Positions 8,288 through 16,266 of a stretch of DNA of 37,419 bases are shown here, in pieces. The position numbers were made by a program, and so were the translations under genes. A model generated the notes under the pieces. The model had not been told where the DNA came from and ran no database searches. It worked only from the letters and a program-made list of their open reading frames with translations. Source of the DNA: an uncultured Eubacteriales bacterium (GTDB taxonomy: Bacteria; Bacillota; Clostridia; Oscillospirales; CAG-382); assembly GCA_934502885.1 (NCBI GenBank), contig CAKSUT010000021.1, positions 1 through 37,419 on the forward strand, written 5' to 3'. The number at the start of each line of letters is the position of its first letter. The first letter of the stretch is position 1.

Positions 8288-8316
8288 TTTACACGCCTGC
8301 ACAAATGCAGTATAAT
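8288..8316 (+). promoter_or_regulatory. Promoter of glycyl radical enzyme cassette 1
   Basis: TTTACA (8288-8293), a 17-nt spacer and TATAAT (8311-8316). The spacer contains the inverted repeat CTGCA-caaa-TGCAG, a possible operator. About 50 nt (8237-8287) separate this -35 from that of the divergent AraC gene, enough room for AraC binding sites. Confidence 0.7.
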
Positions 8317-8354
8317 AATATTGTAAAATATTCTGTATGAAGGGATGAGAATTT

Positions 8355-10418
8355 ATGACATTGAATAGAGAAAAATTAATTGAATATGCTTTTCGCAATG
8401 TTGATATCGGCGACGATTGCGACGTTCTTGAAGCGGATTGTAAAAATATTGTTTTTTTATTTGATAACTGCGAAATTACAATTCCAAAAGAAAACCGTTT
8501 TTTTGTCAACGTGGACTGTGACGGAATACAAAGGATGGTATTGTATAGAAGGGCGAAGCAATACGACGAGGAGCTTGCCGAAAACGGACTTTCCGTCGGT
8601 AACGAAACCTTTGCATATACCGGAACCTACGATTTCGGTCATACTTCAACAGAATGGGAAAGTGTGATTTCTCTCGGTATTTCGGGTTTGAGAAAAAGAA
8701 TATCCGAATATTCAAAAAAAGCAGAAAGTGATAAGAAAAAGCAAAGGTTCTACAGCGAAATATTGAAGGTTTACGATGCTGCCTTGCGCTTTATGAAAAG
8801 GGCTTCGGAAGAAGCAAAAAAATGCGGCAAAAAACAGATGGCTGAGGGAATTGCAAATCTGACGGAAAATGCTCCGCAAAATTTATTTGAAGCAATGCAG
8901 ACCAGTATAATTTATTATGTTATGCAGCAAATGTTTGACGGCACGAATCTGCGTACCTTGGGCAGACTTGATTCTCTGTTTTATCCTTATTATCGCAAGG
9001 AAAGCAAGGAAACCGCAAAAGAGCTGGTTGCCGCTTATTTTAAAGAAATAGATATGCTTGGTGCGGAGTCAAATATTCCCTTTGCAATCGGCGGGACGGA
9101 TAAAGACGGAAAAAGCATGTTAAACGAGCTTTCATATGTTTTTTTGGAGCTGTACAAGACTGCCGGAACGAGCAACACAAAATTTCATATTCTTTATGAA
9201 GATAATACTCCGGATGATTTTACGGAAAGTGCGTTTAAGGGCATTCGCAACGGAAACAACAGCATAGTGTTTATGTCCGATAAAAAAATTATAGAATCTC
9301 TCGAAAGACTCCGGGAGGAGCATGATAAAGCGGTAAATTATCATGTAGTAGGCTGCTATGAATGCGGCGGCGAGGGAGAATTAACCTGCTCCTGCAACGC
9401 ACGGGTAAATATACCGATGGCGCTGGAATTTGTGCTTAATAACGGGAGAACATTTCTCGGAGAAAAGCAAGCCGGGCTTGAAAATGACGGCTCGTTTGAA
9501 ACCTTTGACGAACTGTATAACGAATTTAAGCGGCAGCTCTGTTATATGTGCAAATGTGCGATGAAAATGACCGATTTGTGTGAAATGCACTACAGTCGGG
9601 TTCATTCGGCGCCGATTTTGTCGGGAGCATATACATCTTCATTGGAAAAGGGCGGAGATTTGTACTGCGATTATACCGCATTATACAACAATTCCTCCGT
9701 TAACGGACTCGGACTTGCAACTGCTGCGGATTCTCTTATTGCAATAAAAAAGCTTGTATATGATGATAAAGCTATTACTCTTGAAAAATTAACGGAAATA
9801 TTAAAAAGCAATTGGGAAAATCAGAAACCGCTTCGTTTGATGATAAAAAATAAGTTCCCGAAATTCGGCTTGAATGATGAAAATGTCAATAAAATCGTTA
9901 AGGACATAGTTGATGTAATGTACGAGGCGATAGGTGGAAAGCCGAATTTAAAGGGCGGTGTATACAGGCTCGGCTTGTTTTCAATCGATTGGCGATGGGA
10001 ATTCGGAGAAAAAACAGGCGCCTCTGCGGACGGAAGGCTTGCCGGTGAAACACTTTCACAAAACACAAGCGCAAGCTTCGGTGCGGATAAAGACGGGGCA
10101 ACTGCTCATTTGCTTTCAGTTGCCGCAATTGACGCATCTGAAACACCGAACGGAGCAATTGTTGACATTGACCTTCATTCGTCAGCGGTAAAAGGAAAAA
10201 ACGGAATAAAAGCAATGGTGTCGACATTAAAAACATACTTCGGTTTAGGCGGTTTTGCGGTGCATTACAATGTTCTTGATACGGAAGTGTTGAAGGATGC
10301 AAGGTTGAAGCCTGAGAAATATCCGAATTTGCAGGTGCGGCTTTGCGGATGGAATGTTTTGTTTTCCTCTTTGAGCGAAAAAGAAAAAGATGAATTTATA
10401 GCGAGGTCAATTAAATGA
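8355..10418 (+). CDS. Glycyl radical enzyme of unassigned substrate, cassette 1
   Basis: A 687-aa member of the pyruvate formate-lyase superfamily, which uses a protein glycyl radical and an active-site cysteine thiyl radical. The cysteine loop reads VVGCYECGGEGE, with Cys334 and Glu336 matching the GCxE signature of the dehydratase, decarboxylase and lyase branch rather than the double cysteine of PFL. The C-terminal glycyl loop reads VRLCGWNVLF with the radical glycine at 665; tryptophan replaces the usual tyrosine after the glycine. It is shorter than typical members (about 750-850 aa). The ATG has AAGGGATGAG upstream. The stop overlaps the activase start by 4 nt. No shell proteins or partner dehydrogenases are nearby, so the substrate cannot be named. 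Confidence 0.9.
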   Translation: MTLNREKLIEYAFRNVDIGDDCDVLEADCKNIVFLFDNCEITIPKENRFFVNVDCDGIQRMVLYRRAKQYDEELAENGLSVGNETFAYTGTYDFGHTSTEWESVISLGISGLRKRISEYSKKAESDKKKQRFYSEILKVYDAALRFMKRASEEAKKCGKKQMAEGIANLTENAPQNLFEAMQTSIIYYVMQQMFDGTNLRTLGRLDSLFYPYYRKESKETAKELVAAYFKEIDMLGAESNIPFAIGGTDKDGKSMLNELSYVFLELYKTAGTSNTKFHILYEDNTPDDFTESAFKGIRNGNNSIVFMSDKKIIESLERLREEHDKAVNYHVVGCYECGGEGELTCSCNARVNIPMALEFVLNNGRTFLGEKQAGLENDGSFETFDELYNEFKRQLCYMCKCAMKMTDLCEMHYSRVHSAPILSGAYTSSLEKGGDLYCDYTALYNNSSVNGLGLATAADSLIAIKKLVYDDKAITLEKLTEILKSNWENQKPLRLMIKNKFPKFGLNDENVNKIVKDIVDVMYEAIGGKPNLKGGVYRLGLFSIDWRWEFGEKTGASADGRLAGETLSQNTSASFGADKDGATAHLLSVAAIDASETPNGAIVDIDLHSSAVKGKNGIKAMVSTLKTYFGLGGFAVHYNVLDTEVLKDARLKPEKYPNLQVRLCGWNVLFSSLSEKEKDEFIARSIK

Positions 10419-11254
10419 AAGGTTTGATTTCAGGTATAAAACGCATGGAAATACATGATGGCGATGGACTCAGAACCACCGTTTTCTTTAAGGGATGTCC
10501 GTTAAAATGTATTTGGTGTCACAATCCCGAAAGCATTTCATTTGAAAAGCAGATTGCTTTTTTTCAAGAAAAATGTATATCATGCAATACATGCAAAGGC
10601 AAAAGGACATCGGAGACGGTCAAAGCCTGTCCGACAGAAGCACTTGTTGAGTATGGTGATGAATACGAAGATGCTTCGCTTGTAAAAGAACTTATCAAGG
10701 ATAAAATGTTTTTTGACAAAAGCGGAGGCGGAGTTACCTTGTCCGGCGGCGAGTGTTTAGCCCAACCGGAATTTGCAACAGCGATAGCGAAAAAATTATA
10801 CGAAAACAAAATAAGTGTTTATATAGATACTTGTGGTTTTGTAAATCGTGATGCTTTGAAGAATATTATTCCATATACAGATACATTTTTGTATGATATA
10901 AAGGCTATTGATCCCGAAGTGCATAAAAGATGTACCGGATACGATAATTCGGTAATACTGAATAATCTTCGGTTTCTTTCTGAAAATAACTGCAAAATAG
11001 AAATACGCTGTCCGCTTGTTATGGGATATAATGATAAGGAATGTGATAAAATCGGAAAATTTTTAATGAATTTAAAGGGAATAACAAAGGTAAAGCTTTT
11101 GCAATATCATAATTTTGCAGCTTCAAGATATAAAGCGCTTAATATGGCGAACACTCTTCCGGATACAAAAACCACCTGTGAAGATGTGCAATGCGCTGTA
11201 GATATTTTGAAAAAATACACTCCGGATGTGGTGAACGGCATTACGGAGGATTAA
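10415..11254 (+). CDS. Glycyl radical enzyme activase (radical SAM), cassette 1
   Basis: A 279-aa radical SAM enzyme that would install the glycyl radical on the preceding enzyme. The cluster motif CPLKCIWC (Cys28, Cys32, Cys35) is followed by HNPES. A ferredoxin-like insert carries CISCNTC and a later CP, enough for one auxiliary 4Fe-4S cluster, while many activases of this group have two. The SAM-binding segment reads GGGVTLSGGEC, with Cys where Pro is usual. It overlaps the enzyme gene by the ATGA, indicating coupled translation. A long hairpin at 11337-11383 probably ends the transcript. Confidence 0.9.
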   Translation: MKGLISGIKRMEIHDGDGLRTTVFFKGCPLKCIWCHNPESISFEKQIAFFQEKCISCNTCKGKRTSETVKACPTEALVEYGDEYEDASLVKELIKDKMFFDKSGGGVTLSGGECLAQPEFATAIAKKLYENKISVYIDTCGFVNRDALKNIIPYTDTFLYDIKAIDPEVHKRCTGYDNSVILNNLRFLSENNCKIEIRCPLVMGYNDKECDKIGKFLMNLKGITKVKLLQYHNFAASRYKALNMANTLPDTKTTCEDVQCAVDILKKYTPDVVNGITED

Positions 11255-11336
11255 AAATATTGTCAAATTGTGTTTGTCGGACTTTTGTGCGTCAAGGGTA
11301 TGTACTGCGTACAAAACAATGTATAGCTGCGACGAA

Positions 11337-11388
11337 GGTGCGGAAATGCGGATAAGCTGAAGACTTATCCGTGTTTTCGCACCCTTTT
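11337..11388. terminator. Long hairpin terminator between convergent genes
   Basis: GGTGCG (11337-11342) pairs with CGCACC (11378-11383), and CGGATAAG with CTTATCCG inside, giving about 20 pairs with small internal mismatches. CTTTTGC follows on the plus strand. The position between activase 1 and the convergent AraC gene suggests a shared terminator. Apart from this hairpin, 11255-11487 holds no gene and none of the repeat families found elsewhere. Confidence 0.6.
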
Positions 11389-11487
11389 GCTCTTGCGCCG
11401 CAATGACGTTTTGTAAGAAAGCAAAGAAGAATCCTTTTTTGTGAACCGGTCAAAGCCTCTGTATCCGCAAGCATTACGGGTCAGGGC

Positions 11488-12357
11488 TTAATTTTGCTTT
11501 CCTGCGCACCTAACATTATCATGCTTGAATTGCAAAGGTGTTTTTCCCGTTATGCTCTTAAAGGTACGTATGAAATTTGAGCAATCGTCGAATCCGGAAG
11601 AAAAGCAGGCGTCTGTTACACCGAAGCCCTGATTAAGCAAAGTTTCCGCATTGCCGATTCGCACATCAATTATATGATTATATATTGTTTTGCCCGTATA
11701 TTGCTTGAATATCCGCGCCAGATATGTAACGGAGCAGCCGGCATTTTTTGCAAGTGAGCTTAGCGACAGCTTTTCTCTGTAGTTTTCGGATATGAACAAA
11801 AGCGTTTTCGTAACATATTCCGGCATATTTATTATTTGCGGATTCTTCTTCTGCTTCTCATAATTCTCAGAGCATAGGATAATAATTTGCAGTATCAGAG
11901 AAAATAATTTGACATTATCTGCCTGATGCTCCGCGCAGAGTATATTGACAGCCTTTTTTGCAATGTCAATTACGGTTTTTTGAGTATCTGCGTCAAATAC
12001 AATATAATTTATCCGATCCTCCGCTCTGTCCTCAAAGAATGACATAAGCTCCAAATCACCGAAAACCTTTTTGAAAAAATCCAAAGGAATGTAAAAATCA
12101 ATAAAGCTGTGTACACCGGCACGAAGAAATCTGCCGAAATGTATCTCATCGGGGCGGAAAAACAATATATTATTCTTTCCGGCATCTATAACGGCGTTTT
12201 TTGTCACAGCGGCCAAGCCGTCGCTCAAAAGTATACTTATTTTATATTTATTGTATATTCTTATTTCGGAGTCCTCTGCGGTATATTCTTTGACGGAATA
12301 TACTGCGGAAAGATCTTCCGCAAGGTTGGGAAATTCGAGGTTTCTTTGTACAAACAT
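11488..12357 (-). CDS. AraC-family transcriptional regulator, cassette 2
   Basis: A 289-aa regulator with an N-terminal cupin-like effector domain (about residues 25-105, including NILFFRPDEIHFG) and a C-terminal double helix-turn-helix from about residue 185 (LSLSSLAKNAGCSVTYLARIF, then FSSGFDDCSNFIRTFKSITG). The linker (residues about 130-180) is helical and longer than in the cassette 1 regulator. The ATG has AAAGGA 8-9 nt upstream. It is divergent from the glycyl radical enzyme at 12543 and is its probable activator. The two AraC proteins are clearly different in sequence, so they likely respond to different effectors. Confidence 0.9.
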   Translation of the reverse strand: MFVQRNLEFPNLAEDLSAVYSVKEYTAEDSEIRIYNKYKISILLSDGLAAVTKNAVIDAGKNNILFFRPDEIHFGRFLRAGVHSFIDFYIPLDFFKKVFGDLELMSFFEDRAEDRINYIVFDADTQKTVIDIAKKAVNILCAEHQADNVKLFSLILQIIILCSENYEKQKKNPQIINMPEYVTKTLLFISENYREKLSLSSLAKNAGCSVTYLARIFKQYTGKTIYNHIIDVRIGNAETLLNQGFGVTDACFSSGFDDCSNFIRTFKSITGKTPLQFKHDNVRCAGKQN

Positions 12358-12447
12358 ATATTCATGTTCCTTTATTCAAGTTTAAGATATTCATATTTTT
12401 TGTGTTATAATTACATAGCGCCGCGCATTGGTGAGTGTTATAATATA

Positions 12448-12476
12448 ATTATACTACAGTTAGCATTAAATTGCAA
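12448..12476 (-). promoter_or_regulatory. Promoter of the cassette 2 AraC gene
   Basis: Minus strand: TTGCAA (12471-12476), a 17-nt spacer, TATAAT (12448-12453). For the divergent enzyme gene only a weak match, TTAGCA with TATAAC (12460-12487, 16-nt spacer), was seen; it overlaps this promoter. That fits an activator-dependent promoter. Confidence 0.55.
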
Positions 12477-12542
12477 GTGGGTATAACGAAATTGTAAAAA
12501 GTAAATTTTATGTGTATGAAATATTAAAAGGAGGATTTTATT

Positions 12543-14669
12543 ATGTATCTGCCGAAAAGAACGCAAAGAGTTGAAGAGCTGAGAGAATATTATCTGAACA
12601 ACTCAAAGATGTCGATTGATAAGAATTTAGTATGTTGGAAATGTCACCGTTCGCTTATGTTATATGTTGAGGGCTGGGAAAAGAACGCATATAACACGGA
12701 TACGGCAAGAATGCGCCGTTCCGCCGCAGAGGCATATATGCTGGAGCATACCAAGCCTGTCATTATACCGGGCGAGCTTATTGTGGGTCAGCCTGATTTT
12801 GAAGATTTTTCCGCAGATGAACAGGTTCGGTATGAGCAATGCATAAAATCCGAAAACATGATGCCTGTAAAAAGAGGAAGATTGGATCATCTTGCACTTG
12901 ACTATCAGCTTCTGCTTGACAGGGGAATCACCGGCATAATTGCAATGCTTGATGAGGAAATATCAAAGCTTGATTTATTTGACGGAAGGAATACCGAGCG
13001 TTATGAATTTCTGCAATGCTGCAAGACAGAGCTTAACGGTCTTTTAAAAATGTGTGATTCTTATGCACATAAGGCTAAAATGCTTGCAGACAGTGCAGAG
13101 GGCGAGAAAAAACGGGAGTATTCGGAGCTGTACGAAGTATTGAAGCAGGTTCCGGCGCATGCGGCACGGACATTTCGGGAAGCATTGCAGAGTATACATA
13201 TGTTTACATGGAGTTTATACGGGATATATTCGTTCGGTAAGCCTGATGTTTATCTTTTGCCGTATTATAGGAACGATATAGAGAAAAAAATACTGACTCC
13301 GGATTCCGCACAGGAGCTGATTGACTGTTTCTTTCTGCAAAGCATACCAAACATGAGCTCATGGGCTGCCGAGGGTCTTATGCTCGGAGGACGCGACGAA
13401 AACGGCAATGCAGTCGAAAACGAGCTTACATGGCATTTTCTCACAGCCATTGAGCATACGCATCTTCCCGATCCGAACATCGGATTTTGCGTGACGGACG
13501 AAACAAGCGAAGAAATATTACTGTATGCCGCAAAGCTGATAACGGACGGACATTGCCAGCCGCAGATATGGAACAGCGACGAAGTAACCCGTTCCATGCT
13601 GAAAAACGGTTTTGATGAAAAAGCGGCTAATATGTTCACTCTGTCAACTTGTGTTGAAACAACTCCGATAGGCTGCTCGGGAATATCCATAACAAGTCCG
13701 TATATTAATCTGCTTCAGATATTCTTAAATTCATTTCAAAAGTGCGATGATTCATACAGCTACGAAATGATATTTGAAAATTTCAGACATGAGTTTGAAA
13801 AATGTGCCGAAAGAATGGTTTTGCAGGAAAACCTTTGGCAGCTTGAGCGGGGCAGAAACAGCTCCGACCCGATGAGAATATCTGTTTTGATTCACGACTG
13901 CATTGAAAGGGGAAAATCAAATGATTGCGGCGGCGCAAAATACAATATGCTGGAGCCGGACATTCTCGGCATGCAAAATGTGACAGAAAGCCTTAATGTG
14001 ATAAAAAAGCTTGTTTTCAACGAAAAATTTATTACGGTAAACAAATTAAAAAAGGCTTTGGAGGATAATTACGAGGGACATAAGGAACTGCTTCTGCAAA
14101 TCAGAAATAAAGTACCGCACTTCGGAACGTGTGATGCCGAATCAAATACAATATCAAAAAGCGTTGCGGATATGGTTCTCGACACCTTTAAACCTATGAC
14201 TACGGTCAGAGGTGCAAAAATCATACCGGGTGCATTTTCATACAGAGAGCATGAGATTCATGGAAAGAAAACACCGGCTTCACCTGACGGCAGAACCTTC
14301 GGTATGCCGCTGAACGACGGCAGCTGCCCGGTGCAGGGATATGACAGTCTGGGACCTACTTTGTCTATTGCGTCAACAGTTGCATGGGAACCGTCAAGAT
14401 TTCTCGGCGGAACATCAGTTAATGTAAAAATCAATAAAGGAATCGAACCCGAAAAAATTGCTGCATTGATAAAGGGATATTTGAAAACGCACGGTTCACA
14501 GCTGCAATTTAATATTGTCGATACCGAAACATTGCTGGAAGCGCAAAAAAATCCCGACCGGTATAAGGATTTGCTTGTAAGAATCGGCGGTTACAGTGAC
14601 TTTTTTGTTACAATCCCCAAAAGCTTGCAGGACGAAATAATATCGAGAAGTGTCTATCAAACTATATAA
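12543..14669 (+). CDS. Glycyl radical enzyme of unassigned substrate, cassette 2
   Basis: A 708-aa member of the PFL superfamily. The active-site cysteine loop reads LSTCVETTPIG, with Cys370 and Glu372. The CxE pattern places it in the dehydratase, decarboxylase or lyase branch, although the residue before Cys is Thr rather than Gly. The C-terminal loop reads VRIGGYSDFF, with the radical glycine at 683 in the standard RxxGY setting. It ends with LQDEIISRSVYQTI, a tail typical of glycerol-dehydratase-like enzymes. The ATG has AAGGAGG 8 nt upstream, the strongest ribosome binding site of the island. The activase follows after a gap of about 70 nt. No microcompartment or alcohol or aldehyde dehydrogenase gene accompanies it. 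Confidence 0.92.
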   Translation: MYLPKRTQRVEELREYYLNNSKMSIDKNLVCWKCHRSLMLYVEGWEKNAYNTDTARMRRSAAEAYMLEHTKPVIIPGELIVGQPDFEDFSADEQVRYEQCIKSENMMPVKRGRLDHLALDYQLLLDRGITGIIAMLDEEISKLDLFDGRNTERYEFLQCCKTELNGLLKMCDSYAHKAKMLADSAEGEKKREYSELYEVLKQVPAHAARTFREALQSIHMFTWSLYGIYSFGKPDVYLLPYYRNDIEKKILTPDSAQELIDCFFLQSIPNMSSWAAEGLMLGGRDENGNAVENELTWHFLTAIEHTHLPDPNIGFCVTDETSEEILLYAAKLITDGHCQPQIWNSDEVTRSMLKNGFDEKAANMFTLSTCVETTPIGCSGISITSPYINLLQIFLNSFQKCDDSYSYEMIFENFRHEFEKCAERMVLQENLWQLERGRNSSDPMRISVLIHDCIERGKSNDCGGAKYNMLEPDILGMQNVTESLNVIKKLVFNEKFITVNKLKKALEDNYEGHKELLLQIRNKVPHFGTCDAESNTISKSVADMVLDTFKPMTTVRGAKIIPGAFSYREHEIHGKKTPASPDGRTFGMPLNDGSCPVQGYDSLGPTLSIASTVAWEPSRFLGGTSVNVKINKGIEPEKIAALIKGYLKTHGSQLQFNIVDTETLLEAQKNPDRYKDLLVRIGGYSDFFVTIPKSLQDEIISRSVYQTI

Positions 14670-14739
14670 AGATAAGAAGCTCTTGAATAAAATCAACGAA
14701 TGAATTATATCTTTCGATGGCAAAAGAAGGTTGTTTATA

Positions 14740-15645
14740 ATGTTAAAAACCGCCGGTATATTTAATATACAGCATTTTTCCGTGAATGATGGTCCGGGAA
14801 TACGTACGGTTGTGTTTTTTAAAGGGTGTCCGTTAAACTGCGCATGGTGTCATAATCCGGAAAGTAAAGCTTCTAAAAGAGAGCTTTCGTTTTTGAGCGA
14901 AAAATGCGTGTTATGTAAAAAATGCGCCGCTGTCTGCTCTTGCGGCGTACACAAATTTGAGAACGACTTGCATTGTATTTACAGAGAAAAATGCGTTATG
15001 TGCGGAAAATGCGTTGAAATCTGCAAAACGTCCGCATTGGAAATTATAGGAAATGAGTATACTTATGAAGAAATAATGACCGATATAGCCAAAGACGATA
15101 TGTTTTTCGGCAATGACGGCGGTGTGACATTTTCCGGCGGTGAACCGTTCCTGCAGTTTGAGGCTCTGTATGAGCTTTTGAAAATGTGCAAAAGAAAAGA
15201 GTATACGGTATGTATCGAAACCTCGGGATACACTTCGGAAGAAAAAATAGTCAAAGCAGCCGAATATACCGATTTCTTTTTGTTTGACTGCAAGGAAACC
15301 GATGAAAAAAAACATCTTAAATATGTCGGGGTTAAAAATGATTTGATACTTTCAAATCTTGAAGCCTTAAACAGAATAGGTGCGGCGGTAATTTTACGCT
15401 GCCCGATTATTCCCGGTGTAAATGACAGACAGGAGCATTTTGAAAATATTGCAAGGCTTTCCGATAAATATGCCTGTGTAAAATCAGTGGAGTTTATGCC
15501 ATATCACCCGCTGGGGCTTCAAAAATCCATACAAATCGGAAAAACAGCGGCATTTGGCGGCAAAGCTTTTATGGACAGAAAAATAATCGAAGCCTATTGT
15601 GAGAGTGTAAAGGATAAAACGGCGGTGCCTGTCAAAATAAACTAA
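14740..15645 (+). CDS. Glycyl radical enzyme activase (radical SAM), cassette 2
   Basis: A 301-aa radical SAM activase. The SAM cluster motif is CPLNCAWC (Cys30, Cys34, Cys37), followed by HNPES. Two full ferredoxin motifs follow, CVLCKKCAAVC and CVMCGKCVEIC, so two auxiliary 4Fe-4S clusters are expected, unlike the cassette 1 activase. The SAM-binding motif GGVTFSGGEP is standard. ATG at 14740 is chosen because AGAAGG ends 9 nt upstream; an in-frame TTG at 14731 abuts that site and cannot use it. Its partner is the enzyme directly upstream. Confidence 0.92.
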   Translation: MLKTAGIFNIQHFSVNDGPGIRTVVFFKGCPLNCAWCHNPESKASKRELSFLSEKCVLCKKCAAVCSCGVHKFENDLHCIYREKCVMCGKCVEICKTSALEIIGNEYTYEEIMTDIAKDDMFFGNDGGVTFSGGEPFLQFEALYELLKMCKRKEYTVCIETSGYTSEEKIVKAAEYTDFFLFDCKETDEKKHLKYVGVKNDLILSNLEALNRIGAAVILRCPIIPGVNDRQEHFENIARLSDKYACVKSVEFMPYHPLGLQKSIQIGKTAAFGGKAFMDRKIIEAYCESVKDKTAVPVKIN

Positions 15646-15872
15646 AGGGAACAAAGGCTGCGGACAGACTTTTTTGCGCCGAAAACGGCACGGACTGAGG
15701 TGCTGTCGGATAAGAACTCTCTCAAAGGTGTAGCATGACAGTAAAGAAAATGCCTGAGGTGCTGTCGATGAGCCAGCTCCCCTTACTGAGTTGGCTTTGC
15801 CAACGCTAGACTCCCTGCTCCTACAGAGCGTTTGTGCGCCCCAAAAATCACGCACCACCCAAGAGCCTCATC
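15646..15872. repeat. Repeat mosaic at the right edge of the island
   Basis: The repeats resume a few bases after the activase stop. GCCG-aaaa-CGGC lies near 15678, CTGAGGTGCTGTCG occurs twice (near 15698 and 15754), and AGCTCCCCTTAC (near 15775) is a broken piece of the three-hairpin family. The motif AGTTCTTATCCGACA (reversed here) recurs at about 19970. No gene is supported. Confidence 0.55.
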
Positions 15873-16010
15873 TTCGTAAAATTTTATCGTGTGCGAAGTG
15901 TGCTGAGCACGCAATAAATTTTGCGAACGGGAGAAGTTCGGATACATTCCCCACAGAGCCTGATGCTACAAAAATCTAAGTCGGTCGCTTGAATTTATGG
16001 CGACCGACTT
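15873..16010 (+). repeat. Two-hairpin intergenic element, copy 2
   Basis: First hairpin: TTCGTAAAATTTTAT (from 15873) with ATAAATTTTGCGAA (15914-15927) and an inner GTGC/GCAC pairing. Second hairpin: AAGTCGGTCGC (15978-15988), loop TTGAATTTATG, GCGACCGACTT (16000-16010), 11 bp perfect. The linker CGGGAGAAGTTCGGATACA is shared with other copies. It lies between convergent activase 2 and lacZ. Confidence 0.85.
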
Positions 16011-16047
16011 TCGCACTGTATTCGATTAGATGAGTCCTACCTTATCT

Positions 16048-16080
16048 CGTTCGGGCGCTTGAATTTATGGCGCCCGAACG
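16048..16080 (+). repeat. Isolated 11-11-11 hairpin
   Basis: CGTTCGGGCGC, loop TTGAATTTATG, GCGCCCGAACG: a perfect 11-bp stem with the same loop as the two-hairpin element, placed in tandem 37 nt after copy 2 but lacking the first hairpin. Its stem sequence differs from all other copies. Confidence 0.85.
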
Positions 16081-16111
16081 CGGTATCTCTCCAAACCATA
16101 CAAAAAACTTC

Positions 16112-16219
16112 CCATTTCAAAACGCAGTTTTGAAATCGATAAAGTTCTTTGGTTACTTTCTTTCAAGAAAGTAACACATACTTAAGTTCTTTTGCTTCTT
16201 TTCTTTCAAGAAAAGAAGC
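16112..16219 (-). repeat. Tetraloop hairpin cluster at the lacZ 3' end
   Basis: ATTTCAAAAC-gca-GTTTTGAAAT (about 16113-16135) is followed by GTTACTTTCT-TTCA-AGAAAGTAAC (16152-16175) and GCTTCTTTTCT-TTCA-AGAAAAGAAGC (16194-16219). On the minus strand these follow the lacZ stop by about 50 nt. They may protect or end the transcript, but no T-tract is present. Confidence 0.75.
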
Positions 16220-16266
16220 CGTCGGAGACGCCCCTGCGGCGAGCAGCCTCCGTCATCCCCGTGACG

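Noticed and set aside
14731..14739. TTG start for activase 2
   Set aside because: The TTG directly abuts the AGAAGG site, leaving no spacing; ATG at 14740 has 9 nt.
8355..15645. A pyruvate formate-lyase assignment for the two glycyl radical enzymes
   Set aside because: PFL has two adjacent active-site cysteines; both proteins have a single catalytic cysteine followed by x-Glu, typical of the other branches.
8355..15645. A bacterial microcompartment locus
   Set aside because: No shell protein, encapsulation peptide or associated aldehyde dehydrogenase gene was found around the two enzymes.
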